A DNA stretch of 64,000 nt, from positions 1-64,000 of the forward strand of contig JBFMFC010000007.1 in NCBI GenBank assembly GCA_040752195.1, in the 5' to 3' direction. The position numbers were made by a program, and so were the translations under genes. The notes below the pieces were generated by a model that searched no databases, was not told the origin of the DNA, and was given only the letters and a program-made list of their open reading frames with translations. This DNA comes from DSNY01 sp040752195 (lineage in GTDB: Bacteria; Pseudomonadota; Gammaproteobacteria; Burkholderiales; Burkholderiaceae_F). The first letter of the stretch is position 1; the number at the start of each line of letters is the position of its first letter. Shown here one piece after another: positions 33,063-42,928 of the stretch.

Positions 33063-34409
33063 TCAGCGGGCCGCGCGCGAAGACAATTCGAGATCGGCGC
33101 GCAGCGCACCCGCGGCCGCCAGCCCCGCGCGCACCGAACCTTCGATCGTCGAAGGGTACGGGCTGGCGGCGGCGTCGCCCGCGAGATAGAGGCCGGGCGC
33201 GGCGAGCCGCGCGGGCGGGCGTCGCAGACCGGGCGCCGGCACGATCGTCGCGTGCTTCTCGATCAGCAGCGCCGCGGCCAGCGGCGCCGGCAGGCCGAGG
33301 TCGGCCGACAGCTGCCGCGCGACCGCGGCCACGACGGCATCGCGATCGCGTTCCAGATGTGGGCCGTCCGCGCTGATGACCACGGCGAGCACGCCGCCGC
33401 AGTTGGCGTCGAGCGCACCGCGGTCGAACACCCATTGGCCGTAGCGTTCCGTGGCCGGGTCTTCGCGCAGCGCGTACACGGGGTGAGGCAGCCGCAGCGC
33501 CTCCGGGTAGCGCAGGTAGACGGTCGCGATCGGCGCGGTCTCGATCCGGCGCAGCATCGCGACCGCGTCCGCACACGGGGCGCCGTCGATCGACACCAGC
33601 AGATCGGCGGCGCGCGACGGCGGCAGGGCCAGCACGACGGCGTCGGCGACGATCGGCGCGCCGCCGCGCGTTTGGACCGCCCAGCCGCGCGGCGCCAGCC
33701 GGCGCAGCCCGACCGCCGGCGTTCGCAGGCGCACCGTCGCGCCGACTTCGAGCGCGTCGACGGCAGCGTCCGGCAGCAGCCCCGACAGATCGCCACGCGG
33801 CAGCAGCAGGTCGCTCGCGGCCGCATCGGCGCCGAGCGAATCACGCAGCACCGCGAGGAACATCGCGGCCGACGCCTGCTGCAGCCGCACGTTCAGCGCA
33901 GCCACGCACAGCGGCTGCCAGATGCGGTCGACGAGCCGGTCGGGATGGCCGCGGAACAGCTCGGCCGCGGGCCGGTCCGGTTCGATCCGCCAGCTCGCGC
34001 GCCGCATCGAGGCGACCCAGGTCGCGAGCGCCAGCCGTTCGCGCGTGCTGTAGCCGCGCGCGCGCAGCAGCGCGGCGGCCAGATGAAGCGGCGCAGGCCA
34101 GCTCGCCGCCCGCAGCGCGAAGCCGTCCGGGTAACGCAGCGTGAAAGGCACGCGCTCGAACGCGCGCGTCGGATCCACACCCAAGCGCCGTAGCAGCCGC
34201 AGCGTCTGCACGTACGCACCGATCAGCAGGTGCTGGCCGTTGTCGAGCGCGTAGCGGCGGTCGCCGAGCGCGACCTCGACCCGCCGTGCGCGGCCGCCCG
34301 CTTGCGGGGCGGCGTCGAGCAGCGCAACGTCGGCGCCGGCATCGACGAGCGCGAGCGCCGCGGCCAGCCCCGACCAGCCCGCGCCGACGACGATCGCGCG
34401 CGCGCTCAC
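33063..34409 (-). CDS. hpnE: Hydroxysqualene dehydroxylase HpnE
   Basis: A 448-residue FAD-dependent amine-oxidase-fold protein, the third enzyme of the bacterial squalene route (hydroxysqualene to squalene). The dinucleotide-binding motif IVVGAGWSGLAAALALVDAG (about 5-24) is followed by GGRARR and DNGQHLLIGAY, which are typical of HpnE. GLYLAGDAAASPYPSTIEGSVRAG closes the FAD site. The GTG start overlaps the hpnD stop, confirming the gene order hpnC-hpnD-hpnE on the minus strand. Confidence 0.95.
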   Translation of the reverse strand: MSARAIVVGAGWSGLAAALALVDAGADVALLDAAPQAGGRARRVEVALGDRRYALDNGQHLLIGAYVQTLRLLRRLGVDPTRAFERVPFTLRYPDGFALRAASWPAPLHLAAALLRARGYSTRERLALATWVASMRRASWRIEPDRPAAELFRGHPDRLVDRIWQPLCVAALNVRLQQASAAMFLAVLRDSLGADAAASDLLLPRGDLSGLLPDAAVDALEVGATVRLRTPAVGLRRLAPRGWAVQTRGGAPIVADAVVLALPPSRAADLLVSIDGAPCADAVAMLRRIETAPIATVYLRYPEALRLPHPVYALREDPATERYGQWVFDRGALDANCGGVLAVVISADGPHLERDRDAVVAAVARQLSADLGLPAPLAAALLIEKHATIVPAPGLRRPPARLAAPGLYLAGDAAASPYPSTIEGSVRAGLAAAGALRADLELSSRAAR

Positions 34410-35263
34410 GCGCGGGGCCGCGCCATCGCCGTCGGCCAGACCCACGTCCGCCAGGCGATCCACAGTTTGCGCAGGGGCGTGAGCGCGATGCGCTGGTGCA
34501 GCACGCGGAAGCGCTCGCGCTCGATCTCGTCGAGCAGTGTCGCGTAGATCGCACCCATGATCAGTCCCGGTCGCTGCGCCTTGCGGTCCTGCGGTTCGAG
34601 CACGGCGAGCGCGGCGCGGTAGAAGCCGCGGGCGCGCTCGGCCTCGAAGCGCATCAACGGTTCGAAGCCTTCCGTGTAACGACGGTCGAGCAGATCGGCC
34701 GGGCGCACGCCGAAGCGCTGCAGGTCTTCCAGCGGCAGGTAGATGCGGCCACGGCGTGCATCCTCGCCGACGTCGCGGATGACGTTGATCAGTTGCAGCG
34801 CGAGGCCGAGGTTGCGCGCGTACACATAGGTCGACTCCTGCGCTGCGCCGAAGATGCCGGCGGCCAGTTCACCGACCACGCCGGCGACCAGGTGGCAGTA
34901 GCGCTGCAACGCGGCGAAATCGAGGTAGCGCGTCTGCTGCAGGTCCATCTGCATGCCTTCGAGCACCTGCAGCAGGCGCTCGCGCTTCAGATCGAACGCC
35001 GCCAGGTGCGGAGCCAGAGCGCGCGTGACCGGGTGCTGCGGACGGCCCGCGTAAAGGGCGTCGATCTCGTCGGCCCACCAGGCGAGCTTGGCGCGCGCGA
35101 CACCCGGATCGCTGACCTCGTCGACGACGTCGTCGATCTCGCGGCAGTACGCGTACAGCGCGGTGATCGCGCGGCGCCGCTCGGGCGGCAGAAACAGGAA
35201 GCTGTAGTAGAAGCTCGAGCCGCTGGCTGCCGCCTTCTGCTGGCAGTATTCGTCGGGAGTCAT
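34406..35263 (-). CDS. hpnD: Presqualene diphosphate synthase HpnD
   Basis: A 285-residue trans-isoprenyl diphosphate synthase that joins two farnesyl diphosphates into presqualene diphosphate. The first Asp-rich motif is REIDDVVDE (about 41-49); the second is NVIRDVGEDARRGRIYLP. SGSSFYYSFLFLPPERRRAI is the family N-terminus. It starts 5 bases after the hpnC stop and overlaps hpnE, so the three are one message. Close paralogy with HpnC is expected and seen. Confidence 0.95.
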   Translation of the reverse strand: MTPDEYCQQKAAASGSSFYYSFLFLPPERRRAITALYAYCREIDDVVDEVSDPGVARAKLAWWADEIDALYAGRPQHPVTRALAPHLAAFDLKRERLLQVLEGMQMDLQQTRYLDFAALQRYCHLVAGVVGELAAGIFGAAQESTYVYARNLGLALQLINVIRDVGEDARRGRIYLPLEDLQRFGVRPADLLDRRYTEGFEPLMRFEAERARGFYRAALAVLEPQDRKAQRPGLIMGAIYATLLDEIERERFRVLHQRIALTPLRKLWIAWRTWVWPTAMARPRA

Positions 35264-35267
35264 CGTC

Positions 35268-36068
35268 TTACATGGTGCCGGCGCGCAGGGTCATTCGCAG
35301 CCAGTCGGCTGCGTGCAGCACGGGGCGCCGCCTGAACACGTCGCCGGCGACCGCGTCGATGCGTTCGAGGATGCGCAGCCCGCCCTGGACGACGAGCCGC
35401 AGTTCGAAGCCGATGCGGCCGCCGAGCGCACGCGCCAGCGGCGCGCCCGACTCTAGCATTGCCCGCGCGCGCGCCGTCTGTGCCGCCATCAGCGCGCTCC
35501 ACGCCGCATCGACGCGCCCGGCGCCGATCGCCTCCTCATCGACGCCGAAGCGCTGCAGCTCGACGCCCGGCAGATAGACCCGGCCCTTGGCGAAGTCGAG
35601 TGCGACGTCCTGCCAGAAGTTCGTCAGCTGCAGCCCGGTGCAGATCGAGTCCGACTGCGCGACCAGCACGGGGTCGTGGCGCCGGTACAGATGAAGCAGC
35701 AGACGGCCGATCGGATTGGCCGAACGGCGGCAATAGTCGAGCAGCGCTTCGTAGTCGGCGTAGCGCTGCACGACGACGTCCTGCGCGAAGGCCGACAGCA
35801 GATCGCGCAACAGGGCGACCGGCAGCGCGTTGCGGGCGACGGCGTCGGCGAGATCGGGCCACTCCGTGGCGCGGCCGGCTTCGATCGCGTCGAGCTGACC
35901 GGCGAGGTGCGCAAGCCTGGCCAGCCTCACTTGCGGGGGATCGTCGCCTTCGTCGGCGATGTCGTCGGCGGTGCGCGCGAAGCGGTAGATCGCACGCACG
36001 GGCGCGCGCAGAGGCGCCGGCAATAGCCACGACGCCACCGGGAAGTTCTCGTAGTGAGCGACGCCCAT
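35268..36068 (-). CDS. hpnC: Hydroxysqualene synthase HpnC
   Basis: A 266-residue enzyme that converts presqualene diphosphate to hydroxysqualene. The N-terminus HYENFPVASWLLPAPLR is the HpnC signature. Asp-rich motifs are DDIADEGDD (about 35-43) and TNFWQDVALDFAKGRVYLP. It is the first gene of hpnCDE. The ATG lies inside one arm of a 9-base-pair inverted repeat (36062-36089), which could hide the start codon in mRNA. No squalene-hopene cyclase gene is in the window, so whether squalene goes on to hopanoids cannot be told here. Confidence 0.95.
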   Translation of the reverse strand: MGVAHYENFPVASWLLPAPLRAPVRAIYRFARTADDIADEGDDPPQVRLARLAHLAGQLDAIEAGRATEWPDLADAVARNALPVALLRDLLSAFAQDVVVQRYADYEALLDYCRRSANPIGRLLLHLYRRHDPVLVAQSDSICTGLQLTNFWQDVALDFAKGRVYLPGVELQRFGVDEEAIGAGRVDAAWSALMAAQTARARAMLESGAPLARALGGRIGFELRLVVQGGLRILERIDAVAGDVFRRRPVLHAADWLRMTLRAGTM

Positions 36069-36113
36069 GCGCCGAAGCTAGCATGGGCGCGCGAGGAGAC
36101 GCGGTCGCTTCGA

Positions 36114-36136
36114 TTAGAATCGGCGCGAATCGGCGC
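36114..36136. promoter_or_regulatory. Possible back-to-back -10 boxes for hpnC and tRNA-Leu, with a tandem 10-mer
   Basis: The segment reads TAGAAT on the plus strand (36115-36120) and TCTAAT on the minus strand (36119-36114). Each is one base from TATAAT. The plus copy is 48 bases before tRNA-Leu and the minus copy about 46 before the hpnC ATG. GAATCGGCGC is repeated exactly in tandem at 36117-36126 and 36127-36136. -35 boxes are poor on both sides. Confidence 0.35.
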
Positions 36137-36167
36137 GTCGGCGATGCGCGACATGACCGAGGTCGTC

Positions 36168-36254
36168 GCGAAGGTGGCGAAATTGGTAGACGCACCAGGT
36201 TTAGGTCCTGACGCCTTCACCGGCGTGGGGGTTCGAGTCCCCCCCTTCGCACCA
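36168..36254 (+). tRNA. tRNA-Leu (anticodon TAG)
   Basis: An 87-base tRNA including an encoded CCA end. The acceptor stem is GCGAAGG (36168-36174) with CCTTCGC (36244-36250). The D-arm has TGGCGAAATTGGTAGACGC, typical of leucine tRNAs. The anticodon loop is TTTAGGT and the T-loop TTCGAGT. A long variable arm, as required for a class II tRNA, is present. The top pair of the anticodon stem is a C-A mismatch. It lies 51 bases upstream of tig, a conserved position in this group. Confidence 0.96.
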
Positions 36255-36305
36255 GGAACTCGATGAGCCGGCCGCCGGACGCGGTCGCAAGGATTCCAGA
36301 CAAAC

Positions 36306-37610
36306 ATGCAACAGAACATCGAAACGCTCGGCGCGCTGGAGCGGCGCGTCGACCTGCACGTGCCCGCGGCGGAAATCGAAAAGGAAGTCTCGGCACGCCT
36401 GAACAGGCTGTCGCGTACCGTACGCATGCCGGGCTTCCGCCCCGGCAAGGTGCCGCTGAAGATGGTGGCGGCATCGTACGGCGCGCAGGTCCAGGCCGAA
36501 GTGCTGAACGACAAAATCGGCGAGGCCTTCGGCGCGCTCGTCAGCGCGAGCAAGCTGCGCGTGGCCGGCATGCCGCGCGTCGAGCCGAAGCCGGGCGCGG
36601 AGGGCGGTGACGTCGCGTTCTCGGCGACCTTCGAGGTCTATCCGGACATCAGGATTGGCGATCTGTCCGCGGTCGAGGTGCAGCGCGCCGTCTGCCCCGT
36701 GGGCGACGCCGAGATCGACGAAACGATCGAGATCATGCGCCGACAGCGCGCCACGTACCACGCGGTCGAACGCGGCGCGTCGGACGGCGACCGCGTGACC
36801 GTCGACTACCGAGGCTCGCTCGACGGCACGCCGTTCGAGGGCGGCACCGCAAGCCATTTCCCGTTCACCCTCGGCGAGGGGCGCATGCTGCCGGAGTTCG
36901 AAGCGGCCGTGCGCGGGATGAAGGCGGACGAGTCGAAGACGTTCGCGCTGACCTTCCCGGCCGACTACCGCGCGCAAGAGCTGGCAGGCAGGACCGCGCA
37001 GTTCGACGTCACGGTCAGGAAAGTCGAGGAACCGAAGCTGCCGCAGGTCGACGCGGAGTTCGCCAAGGCGCTCGGCGTGGCCGATGGCGACCTGGCCAGG
37101 ATGCGCGACGAGATCCGCGCCAATCTGGAGCGCGAAGTCGGGATGCGGCTGAAGAACCGGACCCGGGAGAGCGTGTTGAATGCGCTGCTGGCGTCGACGT
37201 CGTTCGAAGTGCCGAAGGCGCTGGTACAGGAAGAGCAACGCCGGCTCGCCGAGATGGCGCGCGCCGACCTCGCTGCGCGCGGCGTTCAGATGAAGGACGC
37301 GCCGATCCCGGTCGAACTGTTCGCGGCGCAGGCCGAACGGCGCGTGCGGCTCGGCTTGCTGCTGGCCGAGCTGGTGCGCAGCCAGAGCCTGCAGGCGCGA
37401 CAGGACCAGATCCGCAAGGCGATCGAGGACATCGCGCAGAGCTACGAGAAGCCGGCCGAAGTGATCCAGTGGTACCTTGGCAACCGCGAGCGCCTGGCGG
37501 AAATCGAAGGCGCCGTGGTCGAAGACAACGTCGTGCAGTGGGTGCTGCAGCGTGCCAAGGTCGTCGATACGCCCGTGGCGTTCAACGAACTGATGGGTCG
37601 CGGCATTTGA
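36306..37610 (+). CDS. tig: Trigger factor
   Basis: A 434-residue ribosome-associated chaperone and peptidyl-prolyl isomerase. The N-terminal ribosome-binding domain contains the signature MPGFRPGKVPLKMV (about 41-54). The FKBP-like domain is about 155-245 (DGDRVTVDYRGSLDGTPFEGG, FALTFPADY), and the rest is the helical C-terminal arm. Its length is nearly identical to E. coli (432). clpP follows after 23 bases; tig-clpP-clpX-lon is the classic arrangement of folding and degradation genes. Confidence 0.97.
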   Translation: MQQNIETLGALERRVDLHVPAAEIEKEVSARLNRLSRTVRMPGFRPGKVPLKMVAASYGAQVQAEVLNDKIGEAFGALVSASKLRVAGMPRVEPKPGAEGGDVAFSATFEVYPDIRIGDLSAVEVQRAVCPVGDAEIDETIEIMRRQRATYHAVERGASDGDRVTVDYRGSLDGTPFEGGTASHFPFTLGEGRMLPEFEAAVRGMKADESKTFALTFPADYRAQELAGRTAQFDVTVRKVEEPKLPQVDAEFAKALGVADGDLARMRDEIRANLEREVGMRLKNRTRESVLNALLASTSFEVPKALVQEEQRRLAEMARADLAARGVQMKDAPIPVELFAAQAERRVRLGLLLAELVRSQSLQARQDQIRKAIEDIAQSYEKPAEVIQWYLGNRERLAEIEGAVVEDNVVQWVLQRAKVVDTPVAFNELMGRGI

Positions 37611-37633
37611 GCATGGGCAGTGGAGACAGGTCG

Positions 37634-38269
<636 letters not shown>

Positions 38270-38303
38270 CGCTCGCCGCGCCTCATCGCACAGGCACGAA
38301 CGA

Positions 38304-39569
<1,266 letters not shown>

Positions 39570-39656
39570 TCCGCCGCCGTTTCCCGCCCAAGGGAACATC
39601 CGCGGCGGGCGCCGTTCCAACGTGCTAGATTCGTTCGCCGTTGCACTCGGGCGGCC

Positions 39657-39685
39657 CTTGAGTTCCGCCTCGCGTGCCCGCATCT
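39657..39685 (+). promoter_or_regulatory. Probable heat-shock (sigma-32) promoter of lon
   Basis: CTTGAG (39657-39662), a 15-base spacer, then CCGCATCT (39678-39685). The sigma-32 consensus is CTTGAA - 13 to 17 - CCCCATNT, so each box has one mismatch. Transcription would start about 39692, leaving a leader of about 22 bases with AGGACT before the lon ATG. Lon is a sigma-32 regulon member in E. coli, which supports the reading. Confidence 0.55.
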
Positions 39686-39713
39686 GTCGGGTGATTCCGA
39701 CCTAGGACTTCAT

Positions 39714-42128
39714 ATGTCGACCACTCTGCTCCCCCCGGAGCGCACCACGCTGCCGATGCTGCCGCTGCGCGACGTCGTCGTGTTCCCGCACATGGTGATT
39801 CCGCTGTTCGTGGGACGCCCCAAGTCGATCAAGGCGCTCGATTCCGCGATGGAGGCGGGCAAGAGCATCATGCTCGTGGCGCAGAAGAACGCGGCCAAGG
39901 ACGAGCCCGGCGCCGACGACATCTACGAGATCGGCTGCGTCGCCAACATCCTGCAAATGCTCAAGCTGCCGGACGGCACCGTAAAGGTGCTGGTCGAAGG
40001 GACGCAACGCGCGCGGATCCATCGCATCGACGATCTTCAGACGCACTTCACGTGCGAGCTGACGCCGATCGCTCCCGAGCCGGCGGTGGGTGCCGAACTG
40101 GAGGCGCTGCGCCGCGCGATCGTCAGTCAGTTCGACCAGTACGTGAAGCTGAACAAGAAAATCCCGGCCGAGATCCTGACCTCGATCGCCGGCATCGACG
40201 ACGCCGGCCGCCTGGCGGATACGATCGCTGCGCATCTGCCGCTGAAGCTCGAGCAGAAGCAGAAGATCCTGGAGATGTTCTCGCTGACGGAGCGGCTCGA
40301 GCACCTGCTCGCGCAGCTCGAGACCGAGATCGACATCCTGCAGGTCGAGAAACGCATCCGCGGTCGCGTCAAGCGGCAGATGGAGAAGAGCCAGCGCGAG
40401 TACTACCTGAACGAGCAGGTCAAGGCGATCCAGAAGGAGCTCGGCGAGGGCGAGGAGGGCGCCGATCTCGAGGAGCTGGAGAAGAAGATCAAGGCGGCGC
40501 GCATGCCCAAGCAGGCGCGGCAGAAGGCCGAGTCGGAGCTGAAGAAGCTCAAGCTGATGTCGCCGATGTCGGCCGAGGCGACGGTCGTGCGCAACTACAT
40601 CGACACGCTGGTCAACCTGCCGTGGAAGAAGAAGAGCAAGATCAACAACGATCTGGCCAACGCGCAGAAAGTCCTCGACGAAGACCACTATGGCCTTGAC
40701 AAGGTCAAGGAGCGAATCGTCGAGTATCTTGCCGTTCAGCAGCGCGTCGACCGGCTGAAGGCGCCGATCCTGTGCCTGGTCGGCCCGCCGGGCGTGGGCA
40801 AGACCTCGCTCGGCCAGTCGATCGCCAAAGCGACCAACCGCAAGTTCGTGCGAATGGCGCTCGGCGGCGTGCGCGACGAGGCGGAGATTCGCGGCCACCG
40901 CCGCACGTACATCGGTTCGATGCCGGGCAAGATTCTGCAGAACCTGACCAAGGTCGGCGTGCGCAACCCGCTGTTCCTGCTCGACGAAGTCGACAAGATG
41001 GGCCAGGACTTCCGCGGCGATCCGTCGTCGGCGCTGCTCGAAGTGCTCGACCCCGAGCAGAACCACACCTTCGTCGACCACTACGTCGAGGTCGACTACG
41101 ACCTGTCGGACGTGATGTTCGTCGCGACCGCGAACACGATGAACATCCCGCCGCCGCTGCTGGACCGGATGGAAGTGATCCGGCTTTCCGGCTACACGGA
41201 AGACGAGAAGGTCAACATCGCGCTGCGCTACCTGTTGCCGAAGCAGATGCGAAACAACGGTGTGAAGCGCGACGAACTCGACGTCTCGGAGGCGGCGATC
41301 CGCGACATCGTGCGTTACTACACGCGTGAGGCGGGCGTGCGCGCACTCGAACGCGAGTTGTCGAAGATCTGCCGCAAGGTCGTCAAGAACGCGTTGCTCA
41401 AGAAGGACGGTGGCAAGGTCAGAGTCACGCCGCGCAACCTGGACAAGTTCCTGGGTGTCCGCCGCTACACGTTCGGCGTCGCGGAGAAGGAGGCGCAGAT
41501 CGGCCAGGTCACCGGGCTCGCATGGACCGAGGTCGGCGGCGAGTTGCTGACGATCGAGGCGGCCGTGATGCCCGGCAAGGGCAACATCATCCGCACGGGA
41601 TCGCTTGGAGACGTGATGAAAGAGTCGGTCGAGGCCGCGCGTTCGGTCGTGCGCAGCCGGTCACGCCGCCTCGGCATCAAGGACGAGGTGTTCGAGAAGA
41701 GCGACATTCACATCCACCTGCCCGAAGGGGCGACACCGAAGGACGGGCCGAGCGCCGGTATCGCGATCGCCACGGCGTTGGTTTCCACGCTGACCGGTAT
41801 TCCGGTGCGTCCCGACGTAGCGATGACGGGCGAGATCACGTTGCGCGGCGAAGTGCTGGCGATCGGCGGTCTGAAGGAGAAGCTGCTCGCAGCGCACCGC
41901 GGCGGTATCAAGACCGTGCTGATCCCCGAGGAGAACGTCAAGGATCTCGCCGAGATCCCGGAAACGGTGAAGAATCGCCTCGAAATCGTCCCGGTCAAGT
42001 GGATCGACCGAGTACTCGAAATCGCGCTGCAGCGGCAGCCGACGCCGATCACCGACGACGAGCGCGCCGTCGTCGCAGCGCCGGTTGCACCGGTGCCCGC
42101 CGCAACCGGTGAATTCGTCAAGCACTGA
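39714..42128 (+). CDS. lon: ATP-dependent protease Lon
   Basis: An 804-residue LonA protease of the cytoplasm. The N-terminal substrate domain starts LPMLPLRDVVVFPHMVIPLFVGR. Walker A is GPPGVGKTSLGQ (about 358-369) and Walker B LFLLDEVDKMG. The protease domain carries the catalytic Ser680 (PKDGPSAGIA) and Lys723 (GGLKEKLLAAH), nearly the same positions as in E. coli (679 and 722). It degrades misfolded and regulatory proteins. A separate heat-shock-like promoter precedes it and a strong hairpin follows it, so it can be its own transcription unit between clpX and hupB. Confidence 0.98.
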   Translation: MSTTLLPPERTTLPMLPLRDVVVFPHMVIPLFVGRPKSIKALDSAMEAGKSIMLVAQKNAAKDEPGADDIYEIGCVANILQMLKLPDGTVKVLVEGTQRARIHRIDDLQTHFTCELTPIAPEPAVGAELEALRRAIVSQFDQYVKLNKKIPAEILTSIAGIDDAGRLADTIAAHLPLKLEQKQKILEMFSLTERLEHLLAQLETEIDILQVEKRIRGRVKRQMEKSQREYYLNEQVKAIQKELGEGEEGADLEELEKKIKAARMPKQARQKAESELKKLKLMSPMSAEATVVRNYIDTLVNLPWKKKSKINNDLANAQKVLDEDHYGLDKVKERIVEYLAVQQRVDRLKAPILCLVGPPGVGKTSLGQSIAKATNRKFVRMALGGVRDEAEIRGHRRTYIGSMPGKILQNLTKVGVRNPLFLLDEVDKMGQDFRGDPSSALLEVLDPEQNHTFVDHYVEVDYDLSDVMFVATANTMNIPPPLLDRMEVIRLSGYTEDEKVNIALRYLLPKQMRNNGVKRDELDVSEAAIRDIVRYYTREAGVRALERELSKICRKVVKNALLKKDGGKVRVTPRNLDKFLGVRRYTFGVAEKEAQIGQVTGLAWTEVGGELLTIEAAVMPGKGNIIRTGSLGDVMKESVEAARSVVRSRSRRLGIKDEVFEKSDIHIHLPEGATPKDGPSAGIAIATALVSTLTGIPVRPDVAMTGEITLRGEVLAIGGLKEKLLAAHRGGIKTVLIPEENVKDLAEIPETVKNRLEIVPVKWIDRVLEIALQRQPTPITDDERAVVAAPVAPVPAATGEFVKH

Positions 42129-42154
42129 CACCGGTCCGCATGCAGCGCCGTTCG

Positions 42155-42189
42155 ACTCGCGGACGACACCTCTTCGTCCGCGAGTGTTT
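42155..42189 (+). terminator. Terminator hairpin after lon
   Basis: A perfect 12-base-pair stem (arms 42155-42166 and 42174-42185) with a 7-base loop, followed by GTTTC, starts 27 bases after the lon stop. The T-run is short, so termination may be partial. Confidence 0.7.
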
Positions 42190-42205
42190 CATAGACCCAA
42201 CTCGC

Positions 42206-42234
42206 TTGACACTGCTAGACCTGCGCGGTTGAAT
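42206..42234 (+). promoter_or_regulatory. Sigma-70 promoter of hupB
   Basis: A perfect TTGACA (42206-42211), a 17-base spacer and TTGAAT (42229-42234). The predicted start near 42241 gives a leader of about 107 bases before the hupB GTG. It sits directly after the lon terminator hairpin, which makes the unit boundary clear. Confidence 0.65.
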
Positions 42235-42347
42235 ACGTTTCTGCATTCGCTCCAGCGACCGCACAAGCGTGATGGGGCACGCGCCGAAAACGACGCCGAC
42301 ATCCGTCAAAAGAACTCGCTTACGCGCAACCTACGAGGGGGTTTTCA

Positions 42348-42620
42348 GTGAACAAGAGTGAATTGATCGAGCACATCGCCAAGCAGGCCGATATTTCCAA
42401 AGCCGCGGCGGGGCGCGCATTGGAGGCAGTCGTCGGCGGAATTCGTGCGTCGTTGAAGAAGGGCAATTCGGTCACGCTTGTCGGCTTCGGTACGTTCACC
42501 GTCGGCAAGCGCGCAGCACGTACGGGGCGCAACCCGCGCACCGGCGCATCGATCAAGATCAAGGCGGCGAAGGTTCCGAAGTTCCGCCCTGGCAAGGCCC
42601 TCAAGGATGCAGTAAACTAA
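42348..42620 (+). CDS. hupB: DNA-binding protein HU-beta
   Basis: A 90-residue histone-like protein that bends and compacts DNA as a dimer. The family core is complete: Asn-Lys-Ser-Glu-Leu-Ile start, SVTLVGFGTFTVGKRAARTGRNPRTG (about 43-68), with the Asn-Pro of the DNA-intercalating arm, and VPKFRPGKALKDAVN at the end. The start is GTG (42348) after GAGGGGG. It lies between lon and ppiD as in E. coli. Two tRNA genes and a strong terminator follow, so all may be on one transcript. Confidence 0.97.
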   Translation: MNKSELIEHIAKQADISKAAAGRALEAVVGGIRASLKKGNSVTLVGFGTFTVGKRAARTGRNPRTGASIKIKAAKVPKFRPGKALKDAVN

Positions 42621-42667
42621 CGCCCCTGTTGCCAACTGCGGGACCGGTGAGACGCGAGCGGTCGCGA

Positions 42668-42743
42668 GGGTGCTTAGCTCAGTTGGTAGAGCGGCGCCCT
42701 TACAAGGCGTAGGTCGGGAGTTCGAGCCTCTCAGCACCCACCA
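42668..42743 (+). tRNA. tRNA-Val (anticodon TAC)
   Basis: 76 bases with encoded CCA. The acceptor is GGGTGCT (42668-42674) paired with AGCACCC (42733-42739). The D-arm contains TTAGCTCAGTTGGTAGAGC, and the anticodon stem-loop is GCGCC-CTTACAA-GGCGT. The T-loop is TTCGAGC. It lies 47 bases after the hupB stop and 31 before tRNA-Asp. Confidence 0.97.
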
Positions 42744-42774
42744 GCGCGCAGCGAGCAGGCGGCAGCCACCAAGG

Positions 42775-42851
42775 GGAGTGGTAGTTCAGTCGGTTAGAAT
42801 ACCGGCCTGTCACGCCGGGGGTCGCGGGTTCGAGTCCCGTCCACTCCGCCA
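42775..42851 (+). tRNA. tRNA-Asp (anticodon GTC)
   Basis: 77 bases with encoded CCA. The acceptor is GGAGTGG (42775-42781) with CCACTCC (42841-42847), then discriminator G. The anticodon arm CCGGC-CTGTCAC-GCCGG is perfectly paired. A strong intrinsic terminator starts 12 bases downstream. Confidence 0.97.
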
Positions 42852-42863
42852 AGATCCGACAAG

Positions 42864-42894
42864 AAAAAGGGCGAACGTGAGTTCGCCCTTTTTT
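42864..42894 (+). terminator. Intrinsic terminator of the hupB/tRNA unit
   Basis: GGGCGAAC (42869-42876), loop GTGA, GTTCGCCC (42881-42888), then six T. The A-run before the stem pairs with the T-run, so it can act in both directions. This is the clearest terminator in the window. Confidence 0.95.
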
Positions 42895-42928
42895 ATCGAT
42901 CCTCCAAACATCTTCGTACACGGTCGCC

